Source: Paraburkholderia caribensis
GTDB taxonomy: Bacteria; Pseudomonadota; Gammaproteobacteria; Burkholderiales; Burkholderiaceae
Assembly: GCF_002902945.1 (NCBI RefSeq)
Contig: NZ_CP026101.1
Location: forward strand, 930,001-994,000
DNA length: 64,000 nt
Reading direction: 5' to 3'
Both the position numbers and the translations under genes were made by a program. This document shows positions 10,780-19,975 of the stretch, piece by piece (position 1 is the stretch's first letter; each line of letters starts with the position of its first letter). The notes below the pieces were generated by a model. The model did not search any database and was not told the DNA's origin. It worked only from the letters and a program-made list of their open reading frames with translations.

Positions 10780-12492
10780 ATGTCCGACCTGCAAACCTCT
10801 ACCCCGAATACCGAATCTTTTGCGGCTCTGTTCGAAGAGTCGCTGACCAAGCAAGACATGCGCGCCGGCGAAGTGATCTCCGCCGAAGTCGTGCGTGTCG
10901 ACCACAACTTCGTGGTCGTCAACGCTGGTCTCAAGTCCGAAGCCTACATCCCGCTCGAAGAGTTCCTGAATGACGCGGGCGAGGTAGAAGTGCAGGCGGG
11001 CGACTTCGTTTCCGTCGCGATCGACGCGCTGGAAAACGGCTACGGCGACACCATCCTGTCGCGCGACAAGGCGAAGCGTCTGGCTTCGTGGCTGTCGCTG
11101 GAAAAGGCCCTCGACAACAACGAACTCGTGACGGGCACCATCACGGGCAAGGTCAAGGGCGGCATGACTGTCATGGTCAACGGCATTCGCGCATTCCTGC
11201 CGGGCTCGCTGGTCGACACGCGCCCTGTCAAGGACACGACGCCGTACGAAGGCAAGACGCTGGAATTCCGCGTCATCAAGCTGGACCGCAAGCGTAACAA
11301 CGTCGTGCTGTCGCGCCGCGCTGTCATCGAAGCGACGCAAGGCGAAGAGCGCGCAAAGCTGCTCGAAACGCTGAAGGAAGGCGCGATCGTCGAAGGCGTG
11401 GTCAAGAACATCACCGACTACGGCGCGTTCGTGGACCTCGGCGGTATCGACGGCCTGTTGCACATCACCGACATCGCATGGCGTCGCGTGCGTCACCCGT
11501 CGGAAGTGCTGTCGGTTGGCCAGGAAGTCACGGCAAAGATCCTCAAGTTCGACCAGGAAAAGAACCGCGTTTCGCTCGGTATCAAGCAACTGGGCGACGA
11601 TCCGTGGGAAGGCATCTCGCGCCGTTACCCGTCGGGCACGCGTCTGTTCGGGAAGGTCACGAACATCACCGACTACGGCGCGTTCGTTGAAGTCGAGTCG
11701 GGCATCGAAGGCCTCGTCCACGTGTCGGAAATGGACTGGACGAACAAGAACGTTGCGCCGTCGAAGGTTGTCCAGCTGGGCGACGAAGTCGAAGTCATGG
11801 TTCTCGAAATCGACGAAGACCGCCGCCGTATCAGCCTCGGCATGAAGCAATGCAAGCCGAACCCGTGGGACGACTTCAGCCGCAACTTCAAGAAGGGCGA
11901 CAAGATTCAGGGCGCAATCAAGTCGATCACCGACTTCGGCGTGTTCATCGGTCTGCCTGGCGGCATCGACGGTCTGGTTCACCTGTCTGACCTGTCGTGG
12001 TCGGAAACGGGCGAAGAAGCTGTTCGCAAGTACAAGAAGGGCGACGAAGTGGAAGCGATCGTTCTCGGCATCGACGTCGAGAAGGAACGTATTTCGCTGG
12101 GTATCAAGCAGCTCGAAGGCGACCCGTTCAGCAACTTCGTTGCCATGAACGACAAGGGTTCGATCGTTGACGGCGTGGTCAAGACGGTTGACGCGAAGGG
12201 TGCAGTGGTTCAGCTGACGGCGGACGTCGAAGGCTACCTGCGCGCTTCGGAAATCGCACAAGACCGCGTGGAAGACGCTCGCAACGTGCTGAAGGAAGGC
12301 GACAAGGTCAATGCGATGATCATCAACATCGACCGCAAGTCGCGTGGCATCAACCTGTCGATCAAGGCCAAGGATTCGGCTGAGCAACAGGAAGCGATTC
12401 GCGGCCTGGCAGCTGACACCAGCTCGGCAGCCAGCGGCACGACGAACCTGGGCGCGCTGCTGAAGGCCAAGCTCGACGGCCAGAACCAGTAA
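10780..12492 (+). CDS. rpsA: 30S ribosomal protein S1
   Basis: Largest 30S protein; it binds mRNA leaders and supports initiation on structured messages. The 570-aa product carries six S1 (OB-fold) domains, recognisable by repeats such as GAFVDLGGIDGLLHITD, GAFVEVESGIEGLVHVSEM and GVFIGLPGGIDGLVHLSDL. The start MSDLQTSTPNTESF at 10780 fits the family; an in-frame ATG at 10762 would add MQIQIF. The 167-base gap after cmk probably contains its own promoter. A very long antisense frame here is a codon-bias shadow. Confidence 0.97.
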   Translation: MSDLQTSTPNTESFAALFEESLTKQDMRAGEVISAEVVRVDHNFVVVNAGLKSEAYIPLEEFLNDAGEVEVQAGDFVSVAIDALENGYGDTILSRDKAKRLASWLSLEKALDNNELVTGTITGKVKGGMTVMVNGIRAFLPGSLVDTRPVKDTTPYEGKTLEFRVIKLDRKRNNVVLSRRAVIEATQGEERAKLLETLKEGAIVEGVVKNITDYGAFVDLGGIDGLLHITDIAWRRVRHPSEVLSVGQEVTAKILKFDQEKNRVSLGIKQLGDDPWEGISRRYPSGTRLFGKVTNITDYGAFVEVESGIEGLVHVSEMDWTNKNVAPSKVVQLGDEVEVMVLEIDEDRRRISLGMKQCKPNPWDDFSRNFKKGDKIQGAIKSITDFGVFIGLPGGIDGLVHLSDLSWSETGEEAVRKYKKGDEVEAIVLGIDVEKERISLGIKQLEGDPFSNFVAMNDKGSIVDGVVKTVDAKGAVVQLTADVEGYLRASEIAQDRVEDARNVLKEGDKVNAMIINIDRKSRGINLSIKAKDSAEQQEAIRGLAADTSSAASGTTNLGALLKAKLDGQNQ

Positions 12493-12514
12493 GCCTTAAG
12501 GGGTCTGCTGCAGT

Positions 12515-12838
12515 ATGACCAAATCAGAATTGGTCGCCCAGCTGGCTGCGCGATTTCCGCAACTTGTCCTCAAGGATGCGGATTTCGCGGTGAAGACGAT
12601 GCTCGATGCGATGTCGGACGCTCTGGCGAACGGCCATCGCATCGAAATTCGCGGCTTCGGCAGCTTTGGCCTGAATCGCCGTCCATCCCGCGTCGGGCGC
12701 AACCCGAAGTCGGGCGAAAAAGTGTTGGTGCCTGAGAAGTACGTGCCGCACTTCAAGCCTGGTAAGGAGTTGCGCGAACGCGTCGATCGTCGTGCGGGCG
12801 AGCCTTTGAAAGCCGAATCCGCGGACGACGATCTTTAA
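12515..12838 (+). CDS. ihfB: Integration host factor subunit beta
   Basis: DNA-bending HU/IHF-family protein that pairs with IhfA. At 107 aa it has MTKSELVAQLAARFPQL at the N-terminus and the DNA-arm segment RIEIRGFGSFGLNRRPSRVG, with the conserved RNPKSGEKV. The C-terminal extension of about 13 residues (KAESADDDL) is seen in Burkholderia homologues. It sits 22 bases after rpsA, the usual rpsA-ihfB pairing. IHF would be needed at sigma-54 promoters such as the one at 54.8 kb, though this link is only inferred. Confidence 0.95.
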   Translation: MTKSELVAQLAARFPQLVLKDADFAVKTMLDAMSDALANGHRIEIRGFGSFGLNRRPSRVGRNPKSGEKVLVPEKYVPHFKPGKELRERVDRRAGEPLKAESADDDL

Positions 12839-13177
12839 GCCGGCTCTGTGTTGTATTCGCAGTTCAGGTTGAAGCTCGCCGTGGCTACGTCAGTCAGACG
12901 GCATTGACCAGAAAAAGCGCCTCAGGGCGCTTTTTTTTCGTCCGTCTCCAGGTCCTCCCGCCGTCGATATCGAGCGTATGGGGACATGGTTGACACTTCT
13001 GCGATTGCGCACCATTTTCCAGCCCAAAAACGACAGTAAGGCATCGCGATCCGCACGGCTGCGCCAGTCGACATAGGCTTCATTTACAATACGGGTCACT
13101 TCGGCGCGGGCAAACACCGTGGCGCGACGCGTCATCAAGCCGGCGTCATCCCGCAACCGCCGTCAAGAGATCAATAC
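12839..13177. other. Intergenic region ihfB / lapA
   Basis: A 339-base gap. It contains the ihfB terminator (12912-12938) and, about 90 bases before lapA, the hexamer TACAAT (13085-13090), a reasonable -10 box without a convincing -35. I see no coding sequence or repeat. Confidence 0.55.
12912..12938 (+). terminator. Rho-independent terminator of rpsA-ihfB
   Basis: AAAAAGCGCC (12912-12921), loop TCAG, and GGCGCTTTTT (12926-12935) form a 10-bp stem with an eight-T tract (12931-12938). The symmetric A/T ends could let it work in both directions. Confidence 0.88.
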
Positions 13178-13471
13178 ATGAAATTTATCGTCTGGCTGAT
13201 TCGCGTGCTGGTGTTCGTGCTGCTGCTGGTGCTTGCACTGTCCAATACGCAAAGCGCTACGCTGAATTTCCTCGCCGGGTATTCGTGGCAGGCGCCGTTG
13301 ATTCTGATCGGCCTCGCGTTCTTCGTCGTGGGCTTGCTGGCCGGTCTCGTATCGTCGCTGCCGGCAATGTTCCGCCTGCGGATGGAAAACGGCCGGCTCA
13401 AGCGGGAACTGCGCGTGGCGCGCGAAACGCCCGCGGTCGTCGAAGAACCGCCTATGCCGCCGCTCATCTAG
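13178..13471 (+). CDS. lapA: LapA-domain (DUF1049) inner-membrane protein
   Basis: A 97-aa protein with two hydrophobic segments (about residues 3-20 and 40-62) and a cytoplasmic C-terminal helix rich in charged residues (RMENGRLKRELRVARE). This is the LapA/YciS pattern. In E. coli LapA works with LapB in control of LpxC and LPS assembly. It lies 54 bases upstream of lapB on the same strand, as in E. coli (yciS-yciM). Confidence 0.9.
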   Translation: MKFIVWLIRVLVFVLLLVLALSNTQSATLNFLAGYSWQAPLILIGLAFFVVGLLAGLVSSLPAMFRLRMENGRLKRELRVARETPAVVEEPPMPPLI

Positions 13472-13525
13472 CCCTTTCACGCCGCGCGCCACCCGCGCGG
13501 CCTCTTTCGCACTCCGCACATTCGC

Positions 13526-14701
13526 ATGGATCTAGACCTCTGGTGGCTGCTCGTCATACCCGTCGCGTTCGCGTTCGGCTGGGTGGCTGCGCGTTACGAC
13601 CTCAAGACGCTGTTGTCCGAAAGCGCCAACCTGCCGCGTTCTTATTTTCGCGGACTAAACTTTCTGTTGAACGAGCAGCCGGACCAGGCCATCGACGCCT
13701 TCATCGAAGTCGTCAAGCTCGATCCGGAAACGATTGAACTGCACTTTGCGCTCGGCAACCTGTTTCGCCGCCGGGGTGAAACGGACCGCGCGATCCGCGT
13801 GCATCAGAACCTGCTGAGCCGCGCCGACTTGCCCGCCAACGAGCGTGATCATGCGCTGTACGAACTCGGGCAGGACTTTCTGAAGGCGGGCCTGCTGGAC
13901 CGCGCGGAAGAGACGTTCAAGGCGCTGCAATCGGGCGACTACGCGCTCGGCGCACAGCGCTCGCTGCTCACGATCTATCAGATCGAAAAAGACTGGAACA
14001 AGTCGATCGACACCGCGCGCCGCCTCGAAACGATGGGCGCCGCTTCGCTCGATAAGGAAATCGGCCACTTTCATTGCGAGCTCGCGCAGGAAGCGCTGCA
14101 GCAGAAGAAGCCGGATGAGGCCCGCCGCCAGCTGGATCTCGCGTTGAAGGCGTATCCGCAGAACGTGCGCGCGACGATCCTGTTTGGCGATGTGGATGCG
14201 GCGGCCGGCGAGTACGACAAGGCGATTGCACAGTGGCTGCACGTGGAGCAACAGAATGCCGCGTATCTGCCGCTCGTCGCTGAAAAGCTGATGAAGGCCT
14301 ACGAAGCGCTAGGCCGTCAGGAAGCGGGCGCCGATCTGCTGACCTCGTGGGTGGACCGTTATCCGTCGAACGATCTGCTCGACGTCGCGTATCAGCACGT
14401 GTCGGCGCTGCGCGGTCCGGAGGCGGCGCATGCGCTCGCGCGTACTCAGATGCAGAAGTCACCGAATCTCGCCGGCATGACGCGCCTGCTCGAAGCGCAA
14501 CAGGCCGTGGCCGAAGAACCGCGTCGCAGCGAACTGGAATTGATGCGCACGCTGATCCGTCAGCGCACCAAAAATCTGCCACGGTACACGTGCCAGAATT
14601 GCGGCTTCCGGGCACGGCTGTTCTATTGGCAGTGTCCCGGCTGCAGCGGTTGGGAAACCTATGCGCCGCGCCGCGTCGAGCCAATCACGGCGTCCAGCTG
14701 A
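13526..14701 (+). CDS. lapB: Lipopolysaccharide assembly protein B
   Basis: A membrane-anchored TPR protein that in E. coli links LPS synthesis to FtsH-mediated LpxC turnover. The 391-aa product has one N-terminal membrane helix (LWWLLVIPVAFAFGWVAA), tandem TPR repeats over most of its length, and a C-terminal rubredoxin-like zinc site (YTCQNCGFRARLFYWQCPGC), all hallmarks of LapB/YciM. It follows lapA and precedes sugar-nucleotide genes for LPS, which fits a cell-envelope unit. Confidence 0.94.
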   Translation: MDLDLWWLLVIPVAFAFGWVAARYDLKTLLSESANLPRSYFRGLNFLLNEQPDQAIDAFIEVVKLDPETIELHFALGNLFRRRGETDRAIRVHQNLLSRADLPANERDHALYELGQDFLKAGLLDRAEETFKALQSGDYALGAQRSLLTIYQIEKDWNKSIDTARRLETMGAASLDKEIGHFHCELAQEALQQKKPDEARRQLDLALKAYPQNVRATILFGDVDAAAGEYDKAIAQWLHVEQQNAAYLPLVAEKLMKAYEALGRQEAGADLLTSWVDRYPSNDLLDVAYQHVSALRGPEAAHALARTQMQKSPNLAGMTRLLEAQQAVAEEPRRSELELMRTLIRQRTKNLPRYTCQNCGFRARLFYWQCPGCSGWETYAPRRVEPITASS

Positions 14702-14791
14702 GATCTGGCGCGCGCATGAACGCGGGCAGCAAAGCCGTCACGCAGCATCGAAGCGTCGAATATTGAACCGGCACCATCTACCGGGAAGCGT

Positions 14792-16204
14792 ATGAAAATC
14801 ACCATTATCGGCACGGGTTACGTAGGTCTCGTCACGGGCGCATGTCTTGCCGAAGTCGGCAACGACGTTTTCTGTCTGGACGTCGATCCGCGCAAGATCG
14901 ACATTCTCAACAACGGCGGCATGCCGATTCACGAGCCGGGCCTGCGGGAGATCATCGCGCGCTCGCGCGCAGCCGGGCGCATCACGTTTTCGACCGATGT
15001 CGAAGCGAGTGTCGCGCACGGCGAGATCCAGTTCATCGCGGTGGGCACACCGCCGGATGAAGACGGCTCCGCCGATCTGCAATACGTACTGGAAGCGGCC
15101 CGCAACATCGGCCGCACGATGAACGGCTTCAAGGTGATCGTCGACAAGTCGACGGTGCCCGTCGGCACCGCGCAGCGCGTGCGCGCGGTGATCGCGGAAG
15201 AGCTGGAGAAGCGCGGTCTCGCGGATAGCGCGCAGCATCGGTTTTCGATCGTGTCGAATCCGGAGTTCCTGAAAGAGGGTGCGGCCGTCGACGACTTCAT
15301 GCGCCCGGATCGCATCGTCGTCGGCGTCGACAATGATGAAGACGGCGACAGGGCGCGCGAGAAAATCCGCCGCCTGTACGCACCGTTCAACCGCAATCAC
15401 GAGCGCACGCTTTACATGGACGTGCGCTCGGCCGAATTCACGAAATACGCGGCCAACGCGATGCTGGCCACGCGCATCTCGTTCATGAACGAGATGGCGA
15501 ATCTGGCCGACACCGTCGGCGCGGATATCGAAGCGGTGCGTCGCGGCATCGGCTCGGACCCGCGCATCGGCTATCACTTTCTGTACGCGGGGGTCGGCTA
15601 CGGCGGCTCGTGCTTCCCGAAGGACGTGCAGGCGCTGATCCGCACGGGCAGCGAAATGGGCCACAGCCTGCGCATTCTCGAAGCCGTCGAAGAAGTGAAC
15701 CACGAGCAGAAGGAAGTGCTGGTGCGCAAGATCACGGACGCGCTCGGCGAGGATCTGAGCGGCCGCACGTTCGCGGTGTGGGGCCTGTCGTTCAAGCCGA
15801 ATACCGACGACATGCGCGAGGCGCCCAGCCGCCGCGTGATCGCGCAACTGCTCGCGCGCGGCGCGACGGTGCGCGCGTACGATCCCGTCGCGACATCGGA
15901 GGCGAAGCGTGTTTTCGCGCTCGATCTGGCCAGCACACCCGACCATCAGGCGCGCTTGCACTTCGCGGGCACGCAGGACGAGACACTGGCGGGCGCGGAT
16001 GCGCTCGTCATCGTGACGGAATGGAAGGAGTTCAAGAGCCCGGACTTCACGCATCTGAAGTCCGAGCTGAAAACGCCGTTGATCTTCGACGGCCGCAATC
16101 TGTATGAACCCGAGGCGATGTCCGAACTTGGCATCGACTATCACTCGATTGGACGTCCGTATGCACGACCCGCTGAACATTCATCCGACTCCGACCGTGC
16201 CTGA
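14792..16204 (+). CDS. ugd: UDP-glucose 6-dehydrogenase
   Basis: Oxidises UDP-glucose to UDP-glucuronate with NAD, supplying precursors for exopolysaccharide and for aminoarabinose addition to lipid A. At 470 aa it has the N-terminal Rossmann motif ITIIGTGYVGLVTGACLAEVG, the catalytic cysteine in YGGSCFPKDVQAL, and the C-terminal UDP-binding domain (GLSFKPNTDDMREAPS). The last 44 bases overlap the start of rfaE1 in another frame, which suggests translational coupling within the lapAB-ugd-rfaE1-rfaD cluster. Confidence 0.95.
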   Translation: MKITIIGTGYVGLVTGACLAEVGNDVFCLDVDPRKIDILNNGGMPIHEPGLREIIARSRAAGRITFSTDVEASVAHGEIQFIAVGTPPDEDGSADLQYVLEAARNIGRTMNGFKVIVDKSTVPVGTAQRVRAVIAEELEKRGLADSAQHRFSIVSNPEFLKEGAAVDDFMRPDRIVVGVDNDEDGDRAREKIRRLYAPFNRNHERTLYMDVRSAEFTKYAANAMLATRISFMNEMANLADTVGADIEAVRRGIGSDPRIGYHFLYAGVGYGGSCFPKDVQALIRTGSEMGHSLRILEAVEEVNHEQKEVLVRKITDALGEDLSGRTFAVWGLSFKPNTDDMREAPSRRVIAQLLARGATVRAYDPVATSEAKRVFALDLASTPDHQARLHFAGTQDETLAGADALVIVTEWKEFKSPDFTHLKSELKTPLIFDGRNLYEPEAMSELGIDYHSIGRPYARPAEHSSDSDRA

Positions 16205-17162
16205 AGGCGCGACGCTCGCGCCCGAGGTCGGCGTCGTTGCGCGCGAGCGGTTGGCGGCGGCTCGCGTGCTAGTCGTCGGCGACGTGATGCTGGACCGCTA
16301 CTGGTTCGGCGACGTCAATCGCATCTCGCCGGAAGCGCCTGTGCCCGTGGTGCTGGTACAGAAGCAGGAGGACCGGCTGGGCGGCGCGGCGAACGTCGCG
16401 CGCAACGCTGCGGCGCTCGGCGCGCAGGCGGGCCTGCTGTGCGTGGTCGGCCACGACGAGCCGGGTGAGCGCGTCGTGCAACTGCTCGGCGATAGCGGCG
16501 TCGCACCGCATCTCGAGCGCGACCCGGAACTGCCGACGACAATCAAGCTGCGCGTGCTGTCGCGTCAGCAGCAGCTGTTGCGCGTCGACTTCGAGAAGGC
16601 GCCTGCGCATGAAGCGCTGCTCGCCGGGCTCGCTCGCTACGACGCGTTGCTGCCGACCCACGACGTGATCCTGATGTCGGATTACGCGAAGGGCGGCCTC
16701 ACGCACGTCACGCAGATGATCGCGAAGGCTCGCGCGGCGGGCAAGCCGGTGCTGGTCGATCCGAAGGGCGACGACTGGGAGCGCTATCGCGGCGCGACGC
16801 TGATCACGCCGAACCGCGCGGAATTGCGCGAAGTGGTCGGGCAGTGGAAATCCGAAGCCGATTTGCATGCGCGCGTGGCGAGGCTGCGCGCCGAGCTTGA
16901 CCTGAAAGCGCTGCTGCTCACGCGCTCGGAAGAGGGCATGACGCTCTTCTCCGACGAAGGCGTGTTGCACGCGGCGGCTGTCGCTCGCGAAGTGTATGAT
17001 GTGTCCGGCGCAGGCGACACCGTGATCGCGACGCTCGCCGTGATGCTCGGCGCGGGCCTGCCGCTGGACGAAGCCGTGTCGCTTGCGAATCGCGCGGCGG
17101 GGATCGTGGTCGCCAAGCTCGGCACGGCCACCGTCGACTACGACGAACTCTTTCATCATTGA
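16161..17162 (+). CDS. rfaE1: D-glycero-beta-D-manno-heptose-7-phosphate kinase
   Basis: PfkB-family kinase making heptose-1,7-bisphosphate for the LPS inner core. The 333-aa protein corresponds to the kinase half of E. coli HldE; no adenylyltransferase domain is fused. It has VVGDVMLDRYWFGDVNRISPEAP near the start (split here into known RfaE segments) and the PfkB signature DVSGAGDTVIA near the end. The ATG at 16161 is chosen over the longer frame from 16104 since the extra residues do not look native. It overlaps ugd by 44 bases and precedes rfaD. Confidence 0.93.
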   Translation: MHDPLNIHPTPTVPEGATLAPEVGVVARERLAAARVLVVGDVMLDRYWFGDVNRISPEAPVPVVLVQKQEDRLGGAANVARNAAALGAQAGLLCVVGHDEPGERVVQLLGDSGVAPHLERDPELPTTIKLRVLSRQQQLLRVDFEKAPAHEALLAGLARYDALLPTHDVILMSDYAKGGLTHVTQMIAKARAAGKPVLVDPKGDDWERYRGATLITPNRAELREVVGQWKSEADLHARVARLRAELDLKALLLTRSEEGMTLFSDEGVLHAAAVAREVYDVSGAGDTVIATLAVMLGAGLPLDEAVSLANRAAGIVVAKLGTATVDYDELFHH

Positions 17163-17240
17163 TGCCCGCGCGCGCCAGCCTGCTCGCGCGGCGCGCGGTT
17201 CATCTCCGCATCCGTTGACTCTCATCACAGCAGGACGATC

Positions 17241-18233
17241 ATGACACTCATCGTCACCGGCGCGGCTGGTTTTATCGGCAGCAATATCGTCAAGGCGCTC
17301 AACGAGCGCGGCGAAGACCGCATCATCGCCGTCGACAATCTGACGCGCGCCGACAAATTCAAGAATCTCGTCGACTGCGAAATCGACGACTATCTCGACA
17401 AGACCGAATTCGTCGAGCGCTTTGCGCGCGGCGACTTCGGCAAGGTGCGTGCGATTTTCCACGAAGGCGCCTGCTCGGACACGATGGAAACCGACGGCCG
17501 CTACATGATGGACAACAACTTCCGCTATAGCCGCGCGGTGCTCGATGCATGTCTCGCGCAAGGCGTGCAGTTTCTGTATGCATCGTCGGCGGCGACGTAT
17601 GGCGGATCGACGCGCTTTGTCGAAGAGCGCGAAGTCGAAGCGCCGCTCAATGTGTACGGCTATTCGAAGTTCCTGTTCGACCAGGTGATCCGGCGCGTGT
17701 TGCCTACGGCGAAAAGCCAGATCGCGGGCTTCCGCTACTTCAATGTGTACGGGCAGCGCGAGGCGCACAAGGGACGCATGGCGTCCGTCGCGTTCCACAA
17801 CTTCAACCAGTTCCGCGCCGAAGGCAAGGTCAAGCTGTTCGGCGAGTACAACGGCTATGCAGCAGGCGAGCAGACGCGCGACTTCGTCTCCGTCGAGGAC
17901 GTGGCGAAGGTCAACCTGTATTTCTTCGATCACCCGGAGAAGTCGGGCATCTTCAATCTGGGCAGCGGCCGCGCACAGCCGTTCAACGATATCGCGTCGA
18001 CGGTCGTCAACACGTTGCGCGTGCTCGACGGCGAGGCCGCGTTGTCGCTGGCGGAACTGGTGCAGCGCGGGTTGATCGAGTACGTGCCTTTCCCCGATGC
18101 GCTGCGCGGCAAGTATCAGTGCTTCACGCAGGCCGACCAGACGAAGCTGCGGGCAGCGGGCTACGACGCGCCGTTCCTGACCGTGCAGGAAGGCGTCGAT
18201 CGCTACGTGCGTTGGCTATTCGGCCAGGTGTAA
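17241..18233 (+). CDS. rfaD: ADP-L-glycero-D-manno-heptose 6-epimerase
   Basis: Converts ADP-D-glycero-D-manno-heptose to the L-glycero form used in LPS core. The 330-aa extended-SDR enzyme has the NAD motif VTGAAGFIGSNIVKAL at its N-terminus and the catalytic YGYSK (Tyr/Lys) in NVYGYSKFLFDQ, with the RfaD segment YFNVYGQREAHKGRMASV. It lies 78 bases after rfaE1 and completes the heptose branch in this cluster. Confidence 0.96.
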   Translation: MTLIVTGAAGFIGSNIVKALNERGEDRIIAVDNLTRADKFKNLVDCEIDDYLDKTEFVERFARGDFGKVRAIFHEGACSDTMETDGRYMMDNNFRYSRAVLDACLAQGVQFLYASSAATYGGSTRFVEEREVEAPLNVYGYSKFLFDQVIRRVLPTAKSQIAGFRYFNVYGQREAHKGRMASVAFHNFNQFRAEGKVKLFGEYNGYAAGEQTRDFVSVEDVAKVNLYFFDHPEKSGIFNLGSGRAQPFNDIASTVVNTLRVLDGEAALSLAELVQRGLIEYVPFPDALRGKYQCFTQADQTKLRAAGYDAPFLTVQEGVDRYVRWLFGQV

Positions 18234-18309
18234 ATCGTTCGCACACCTCTCTACACTGGGGTCTCCCGGTTGGTGATCGTCACCGGCCGGTGTTTCAGGG
18301 AGATTCCAC

Positions 18310-18675
18310 ATGTTCAAAAAAATCCTCGTCACGGCGGCCATGCTCGCCGCTTTCGGCCAGGCGTTCGCGTCGGTCGACGTCAATTCCGCTAACGAAGCCG
18401 CGCTGCGCGGCATCAAGGGCATTGGTCCCGCTAAGGCCAAGGCCATTCTCGACGAACGCGCGGCGCACGGTCCGTTCAAGGACGCGGCCGATCTCAGCAA
18501 GCGGGTCAAGGGCCTGGGCGGTCATACCGTCGAGCGTTTGCAGGCCGAGGGCCTTGCTGTGGGCACATCGGGTGCTGGTGCGACGGCTGTCGCTGCTGCT
18601 GCCGCACAGGCTGGGGCGCCGCACAAGGCCGCGCCCGCTGCGAAGAACGACACGGCAGTGGTGGTCAAGAAATAG
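18310..18675 (+). CDS. ComEA-like helix-hairpin-helix protein
   Basis: A 121-aa exported protein: signal peptide MFKKILVTAAMLAAFGQAFA, then a single ComEA-type helix-hairpin-helix module (VNSANEAALRGIKGIGPAKAKAILDE, given here in part as GIKGIGPAKAKAI) at residues 22-70, then an Ala-rich tail ending in basic residues. In competent bacteria ComEA binds incoming DNA in the periplasm. Here it stands alone without other com genes, so a role in DNA uptake is possible but unproven. A GGGAGATT ribosome site lies just upstream. Confidence 0.85.
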   Translation: MFKKILVTAAMLAAFGQAFASVDVNSANEAALRGIKGIGPAKAKAILDERAAHGPFKDAADLSKRVKGLGGHTVERLQAEGLAVGTSGAGATAVAAAAAQAGAPHKAAPAAKNDTAVVVKK

Positions 18676-18699
18676 CCTTTTGATCTGACCGTATGACGC

Positions 18700-18737
18700 G
18701 CACGCCTGGCGCGTGAAGCCTCACGCGCCAGGCGTGC
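18700..18737. repeat. Long GC-rich hairpin without U-tract
   Basis: GCACGCCTGGCGCGTGA (18700-18716) pairs perfectly with TCACGCGCCAGGCGTGC (18721-18737) over 17 bp around the loop AGCC. There is no T-run, so it is not a standard terminator. It could be an mRNA 3'-end stabiliser or a REP-like element. Confidence 0.6.
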
Positions 18738-18815
18738 GTCCGTCTCGGGTCTGGATGTTTTCTTGGCGGGGGTTGTCACAGACCTCCCTTCAGCCGTCAT
18801 TCAGATGACTGGCTC

Positions 18816-18846
18816 CCGCGGCAGATCCAGCCTGCCGCGGTTTTTT
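18816..18846 (+). terminator. Rho-independent terminator downstream of the comEA-like gene
   Basis: CCGCGGCAG (18816-18824), a 7-base loop and CTGCCGCGG (18832-18840) form a 9-bp stem followed by TTTTTT (18841-18846). Confidence 0.85.
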
Positions 18847-18987
18847 GCGCTTCTCCCGGCGCGCTGCGCAAAGGGAAACTGGCGCTGACGCATCCATGCG
18901 CGCATCAGGGGCTGCCGGCAGTGCTGCCCCCGGTAGTTTAGAATCAACAGATTCAAGACTTCGCGCACCGTCACAGCACGCACCGAT

Positions 18988-19890
18988 ATGGCTTACAAAA
19001 CGATTGAAGACACGATCGGCAATACGCCCCTCATTCAGCTCGTCCGACTCGTGGACGACGACATCCGCAGCCGCAACAACATCGTGCTCGGCAAGCTGGA
19101 GGGCAACAATCCGGCCGGTTCGGTGAAGGACCGCCCGGCGCTTTCGATGATCAAGAAAGCGGAACAGCGCGGACGCATCAAACCGGGCGACACGCTGATC
19201 GAAGCGACGAGTGGCAACACGGGCATCGCGCTCGCGATGGCGGCGGCGATCAAGGGCTACAAAATGATCCTGGTCATGCCCGAGGACCTGTCGCTGGAGC
19301 GCCGTCAGAGCATGGCCGCATACGGCGCGCAGATTCTGTTGACGCCCGTCACGGGCGGCATGGAGTACGCGCGCGATCTCGCCGAGCAGATGCAGCGCGA
19401 AGGTAAGGGCATCATCCTCGACCAGTTCGGAAATCCTGACAATCCGCTCGCGCATTACGAAGCGACGGGGCCCGAAATCTGGCGTGACACGGAAGGACGG
19501 ATCACGCACTTCGTGTCGGCGATGGGCACGACGGGCACGATCATGGGCGTGTCGCAGTATCTGAAGGAACAGAATCCCGCAATCGAGATCATCGGCGCGC
19601 AGCCGGAAGAGGGTTCGCGCATTCCGGGCATCCGCAAATGGCCGGAAGCGTATCTGCCCAAAATTTTCGACCGCAGCCGTGTCGATCGCGTCGAGAACGT
19701 GAGCCAGGCGGCGTCGGAGGCGATGGCGCGCCGGATGGCGGCTGTCGAAGGCGTGTTCTGCGGCATTTCGTCGGCGGGCGCGTGTGAAGTGGCGCTGCGC
19801 ATCGCGCGCCAGGTCGAGAACGCGACAATCGTGTTCATCGTCTGCGATCGCGGCGACCGTTATCTGTCGACAGGCGTGTTCCCCGCGTGA
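18988..19890 (+). CDS. cysM: Cysteine synthase B
   Basis: PLP enzyme joining O-acetylserine with sulfide (or thiosulfate) to give cysteine. The 300-aa protein shows MAYKTIEDTIGNTPLIQLVR, the PLP-lysine motif NNPAGSVKDRPA, the substrate loop EATSGNTGIALA, and the CysM-type sequence GTTGTIMGVSQYLKEQNP. Its length and the motif around the lysine favour CysM over CysK. It is a single-gene unit between a terminator upstream and a shared bidirectional terminator downstream. Confidence 0.93.
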   Translation: MAYKTIEDTIGNTPLIQLVRLVDDDIRSRNNIVLGKLEGNNPAGSVKDRPALSMIKKAEQRGRIKPGDTLIEATSGNTGIALAMAAAIKGYKMILVMPEDLSLERRQSMAAYGAQILLTPVTGGMEYARDLAEQMQREGKGIILDQFGNPDNPLAHYEATGPEIWRDTEGRITHFVSAMGTTGTIMGVSQYLKEQNPAIEIIGAQPEEGSRIPGIRKWPEAYLPKIFDRSRVDRVENVSQAASEAMARRMAAVEGVFCGISSAGACEVALRIARQVENATIVFIVCDRGDRYLSTGVFPA

Positions 19891-19925
19891 CACAGCTCGC
19901 CGCGCGCGGCGATGTCAGCAAAAGC

Positions 19926-19951
19926 AAAACGCCGGCGCAAGCCGGCGTTTT
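19926..19951. terminator. Bidirectional terminator between convergent cysM and mltB
   Basis: AAAACGCCGGC (19926-19936), loop GCAA, and GCCGGCGTTTT (19941-19951) form an 11-bp stem with A residues on one side and T residues on the other, so it can serve both converging genes. Confidence 0.85.
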
Positions 19952-19975
19952 CGCATGCATTGAAAACGGGCGCGG

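Larger units (their letters stand above)
18676..18987. other. Intergenic region comEA-like / cysM
   Basis: A 312-base gap. It contains a long GC-rich hairpin without a T-run (18700-18737), a typical terminator (18816-18846), and a TAGAAT hexamer at 18939-18944 that could be the cysM -10 box. No gene is seen. Confidence 0.55.

Noticed and set aside
10741..12387. 548-codon open frame antisense to rpsA
   Set aside because: Same cause: stop codons are rare opposite a GC-rich gene. No ribosome site or family match.
12515..12838. HU (hupB) instead of IhfB
   Set aside because: The arm sequence and position after rpsA favour IhfB; HU proteins are shorter (about 90 aa).
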